Positions 61,239 to 64,000 of a stretch of 64,000 bases of DNA are shown here, piece by piece (within the stretch, counting starts at the first letter, position 1; each line of letters starts with the position of its first letter). Origin of the DNA: Deltaproteobacteria bacterium (lineage in GTDB: Bacteria; Desulfobacterota; Desulfobacteria; Desulfobacterales; Desulfatibacillaceae); contig JACRLG010000024.1 in the NCBI GenBank assembly GCA_016235345.1, forward strand, positions 124,001-188,000, read 5' to 3'. The position numbers and the translations under genes were made by a program. The notes beneath the pieces are model-generated. The model did not search any database. It was not told where the DNA came from and saw only the letters and a list, made by a program, of their open reading frames with translations.

Positions 61239-64000
61239 ATGGCGGATCCTTCCTTGTTCCAGGATTTCATTCCAGAGGCCGTGGAGGCCTTGGAGGAAAT
61301 GGAAACAGGGCTTTTGCAGCTCGAGGCCCAGCCCGGAAACAAACAGGTAATCAACACCATATTCCGGGCCGCCCATACCATCAAGGGGTCGGCGGAATAC
61401 CTGGGGCTCGAAAGCCTGTCAACTCTCGCCCACAAGCTGGAAAGCCTTCTCGAAACCTTCCGCCACGGCGACAAGGTTCCCGACGGCCCCACCCTGGACG
61501 TCCTCATGGCCTCCAAGGACCGTATGGTCCGGCTGGTTGGCGATCTGGACGCAAGCCAGGAAGAGAGAACCCCGGTGGACGATCTCGTCGGTCGTCTCGA
61601 GGAGCTTTCCCTGATACCGGCCAAGGCCGTAAAGCCCAAAAAGGCGGACCCGGTGAAACCTCCCCCCAAAAAGGCCGCCCCGAAAAAGGCGGCGCCCGAA
61701 GCGACAGTGACGGAGGCATCCATGGACGATCTCGGAGAACTCGACTCCCTTTTGGACGATGATGTACTGGAAGGCGGCCCGAAAAAAGCCGCGTCATCCG
61801 CTCCCGCCAGGCCCGTGGACGCGGCTTTTGCCTCCGATTCCCCGCTGATGAAGGACGCGCTCGCCGAAATGGACGCCTTCGCCACCCTGGAGGAGGAATA
61901 CGACAAGGAGCTCTTCTCCATCTTCGAGGAGCATCTGAAGGAGCAACTTGCCCTTCTGGCGGCGACAGTGAAACGACTGGCGGAAGGCGGCGGCGAGGAA
62001 GGCTGCCTTAAGGCCCTGGAAACGGTGGAAGCGCTGAAATCCTCCGCCGGCTACATGGACTACCAGAAGCTCGTGGCCCTTTACGATGAATGGAAGGCCG
62101 CTCTGGAAGGCTTCAGGCGCTCGTTCCCGCTCGGCGACCGGAACCTTGTGGGGATAATCGGAATCCAGGCGGGCCTTCTCCTTTCACACACGGCGAGCGT
62201 TCCCAAGGAGCCCGTGGCGGAGGATGCGGGTGAGGCCACCGAGGGCTTCGACCTGGCCTCGCTGGTGGGGCAGGCGGCCCCGGCCCCTGAGGCTCCGATC
62301 CGCAAAACGGCCCCGCCCGCCGTTTCGAGCCCGGCGGAGCCACTTTTCGAGGACCTTGCCCCCGCTCCTTCGGCCAGTGACAACCAGGGCCTTTTCGACG
62401 AGCTGGACAACGTATTCGACCCGCTGGCCGCACAGGCCCCGGTTGACGTGGCGGTGGCCGACCCGTTTGCAGACGATTTTGAGGAAAGCCTTTCCCGTGG
62501 CGCCGTGGTCCCACCCCGGACGCCCGCCCCAAAAAAGACCTTTTCCCCGGTTCCTGCGGACAGGCCTCAGCCCGGACCGGAGGCGCCCCCACCCATTGGC
62601 GCGCCTCCGGCCCCCCGGGCGGCGGGGAAGCCTCCGGCTCCTCCCGCAGCCGAGCCTTTCGTAATCGAGCCCCTGCTGAAGGCGGCTCTTGAAGATGCCG
62701 ACGCCGCAGAAATTTTGGATGCCGAGCCTGAAAAGGCCGTACCCGATGCGGCCCCGGAACCAGCGCCCGCAGATTCGGCTCTTGAATCAGCAAGCGCCCC
62801 TTCAGCCGAGCCCAGGCAGCCCGCCCAGGAAATGGCCGGTTTCGGCCAGGACGATCTCGTCACCGAGCGCATCGCCAAGCAGAGCCTTCGGGTGGACGCC
62901 ACCAAGGTGGACAACCTCATGAACCAGGTGGGCGAGCTGGTTGTCTCCAGGGCCTCCTACGGCCAGCTTTACTACGACATGAGGCAGTTCCAGCAGCGGC
63001 TTCACGAGATGCGCATAGATTCCAAGGAACTGAAGGCGGTGAGGGAGCTCACCTTCCGCCTTTCCGAGGCCACCGTCGCCTTGGGCCGGGTGGCCAACGA
63101 CCTTCAGGAAGGCGTGATGAAGGTCAGGATGCTGCCCATTTCCCAGCTTTTCAACCGCTATCCGCGCCTTGTCCGCGACCTTGCCCACGACACGGGGAAA
63201 AAGGTCCACCTGGAAGTGAAGGGCGAGGACACGGAACTGGACAAGATGGTCATAGAGGAAATAGCGAATCCTCTGGTCCACATCATAAGGAACGCCGTGG
63301 ATCACGGCATCGAGACTGTCGCGGAGCGCCTGCGGGCGGGCAAGCCCGAAACCGCCGTGGTGAAGCTGGAATCCTACCACGAGAGCAACCACGTGGTGGT
63401 GGAGATAACCGACGACGGCAGGGGCATCAACACCGACAGAATTCGCGAAACCGCCCTCATGAAGGGCTTCGCCACCCGCGAGGAACTGGACAGGATAGCC
63501 GGGAGGGAGTTGATCTCCTTCATCATGAAGCCCGGCTTCAGCACCGCCGCCTCGGTCACCAAGACGAGCGGACGCGGCGTTGGCATGGACGTGGTTAAAA
63601 AGAACATCGAAAAATTGAACGGCACGGTGGAGATAGAGAGCAAGGTGGGCCAGGGAACCCGTGTGCGCATCAAGATTCCCCTTACCCTGGCCATCATCCA
63701 GGCCCTCTTGGTCAGGGTGGGCAACGAGATTTTCACCCTGCCCCTTTCGGTGGTGGAGGAGACCCTTTCCTCGCAGATATCGGACATCGCCACCATCGAG
63801 GGCATGGAGGTCATCCAGATGCGCGACCGGGTGCTTCCGCTCCTGCGCCTCACGGACATCTTCCACCTAAAGTCCAAAAACACGGAAAGCGGCAAAATCT
63901 ACGTGGTTGTGGTCAACACCGGCATGAGGGACGTGGGCCTTGTGGTGGATTCCCTGATAGGCCAGGAAGAGGTGGTCATAAAGCCTCTGGTGGATTATCT
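61239..64000 (+). CDS. cheA: CheA histidine kinase (runs off the window)
   Basis: At least 920 residues are visible and the gene continues past the window. The first domain is Hpt, with phospho-His46 in RAAHTIKGSAEYLGL. A second, Hpt-like helical segment (about 205-300) has Glu264 where His would be (ETVEALKSSAGYMDY), so it is probably not phosphorylated. A long Pro/Ala-rich linker follows (about 300-545), then dimerisation and ATP-binding regions (HIIRNAVDHGIE, DDGRGI, GRGVGMDVVKKNIEKL) and the CheW-like domain (LTLAIIQALLVRVG). ATG 61239 follows GAAGGGA. CheA takes signals from MCP and CheW and phosphorylates CheY. Confidence 0.94.
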   Translation, partial: MADPSLFQDFIPEAVEALEEMETGLLQLEAQPGNKQVINTIFRAAHTIKGSAEYLGLESLSTLAHKLESLLETFRHGDKVPDGPTLDVLMASKDRMVRLVGDLDASQEERTPVDDLVGRLEELSLIPAKAVKPKKADPVKPPPKKAAPKKAAPEATVTEASMDDLGELDSLLDDDVLEGGPKKAASSAPARPVDAAFASDSPLMKDALAEMDAFATLEEEYDKELFSIFEEHLKEQLALLAATVKRLAEGGGEEGCLKALETVEALKSSAGYMDYQKLVALYDEWKAALEGFRRSFPLGDRNLVGIIGIQAGLLLSHTASVPKEPVAEDAGEATEGFDLASLVGQAAPAPEAPIRKTAPPAVSSPAEPLFEDLAPAPSASDNQGLFDELDNVFDPLAAQAPVDVAVADPFADDFEESLSRGAVVPPRTPAPKKTFSPVPADRPQPGPEAPPPIGAPPAPRAAGKPPAPPAAEPFVIEPLLKAALEDADAAEILDAEPEKAVPDAAPEPAPADSALESASAPSAEPRQPAQEMAGFGQDDLVTERIAKQSLRVDATKVDNLMNQVGELVVSRASYGQLYYDMRQFQQRLHEMRIDSKELKAVRELTFRLSEATVALGRVANDLQEGVMKVRMLPISQLFNRYPRLVRDLAHDTGKKVHLEVKGEDTELDKMVIEEIANPLVHIIRNAVDHGIETVAERLRAGKPETAVVKLESYHESNHVVVEITDDGRGINTDRIRETALMKGFATREELDRIAGRELISFIMKPGFSTAASVTKTSGRGVGMDVVKKNIEKLNGTVEIESKVGQGTRVRIKIPLTLAIIQALLVRVGNEIFTLPLSVVEETLSSQISDIATIEGMEVIQMRDRVLPLLRLTDIFHLKSKNTESGKIYVVVVNTGMRDVGLVVDSLIGQEEVVIKPLVDY

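Noticed and set aside
1-64000. tRNA, rRNA, CRISPR arrays, transposases, attachment sites
   Set aside because: I looked for the usual signatures in the intergenic stretches and saw none; the palindromic repeats are not evenly spaced and carry no spacer-like arrangement.

Overview
The window is a GC-rich, gene-dense bacterial chromosome segment, most likely from a strictly anaerobic Desulfobacterota (Desulfobacteria-type) organism. This is inferred from gene content: a 2-oxoacid:ferredoxin oxidoreductase followed by three large fused heterodisulfide-reductase (Hdr) flavoproteins, one of which reads as a selenoprotein; a CooC-type nickel ATPase; a carboxynorspermidine polyamine pathway; many radical SAM, lipoprotein and two-component genes; and sigma-54 promoters. 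No rRNA, tRNA, CRISPR array, transposase, integrase or phage gene was seen.

Layout. (a) 1-9.9 kb: korA (partial)-korB-korC, then HdrA/GltD, MvhD-HdrC-HdrB and HdrA(Sec)-MvhD fusion proteins. Together these look like a soluble electron-bifurcating or confurcating module coupled to 2-oxoacid oxidation. (b) 9.9-22.1 kb: a GT39-like membrane protein, a YhcC-like radical SAM protein, comM, a UbiA prenyltransferase (minus strand), citrate synthase, NAD synthetase, then a tightly packed SGNH hydrolase / MauE-thioredoxin / B12-radical SAM set. (c) 22.1-26.4 kb: a PDZ protein, a membrane protein, cooC, a DUF6125-like protein and a TetR regulator. (d) 26.5-35.9 kb: a 1490-residue membrane protein of unknown function, a SpoT-like HD protein, an iron alcohol dehydrogenase, an SCP2-like protein, a VWA lipoprotein and a STAS-like protein. 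(e) 35.9-46.4 kb: carboxynorspermidine decarboxylase and dehydrogenase, two YbjN-domain secreted proteins, UDP-glucuronate decarboxylase, a two-domain fatty acyl-CoA reductase, a TRAP-type receptor fused to a peptidoglycan-binding domain, and lipoproteins. (f) 46.4-64 kb: a signalling island. It holds an HD-GYP regulator, REC-Hpt, a 1014-aa sensor kinase, an NtrC-type regulator, a REC-kinase, REC-PATAN and PilZ proteins, and then a chemotaxis operon (MCP, cheW, cheY, a membrane protein, cheA running off the end).

Three things stand out. First, hdrA at 7473-9920 is interrupted by an in-frame TGA exactly at a conserved HdrA cysteine position, followed by a GGATGCC-GGTC-GGCATCC hairpin that fits a bacterial SECIS, so I annotate it as one selenoprotein gene. 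Second, six about 120-128 bp imperfect palindromes sit at or over gene ends. Their outer and inner stems change sequence but keep pairing, while the unpaired strands (YTGCNGTGT and CCTTGCATTTCATCG) are conserved, and a seventh, divergent relative may lie at 35.2-35.4 kb. This looks like an undescribed structured repeat family. Third, two textbook sigma-54 promoters precede the REC-kinase gene and the chemotaxis operon, next to an NtrC-type activator gene.
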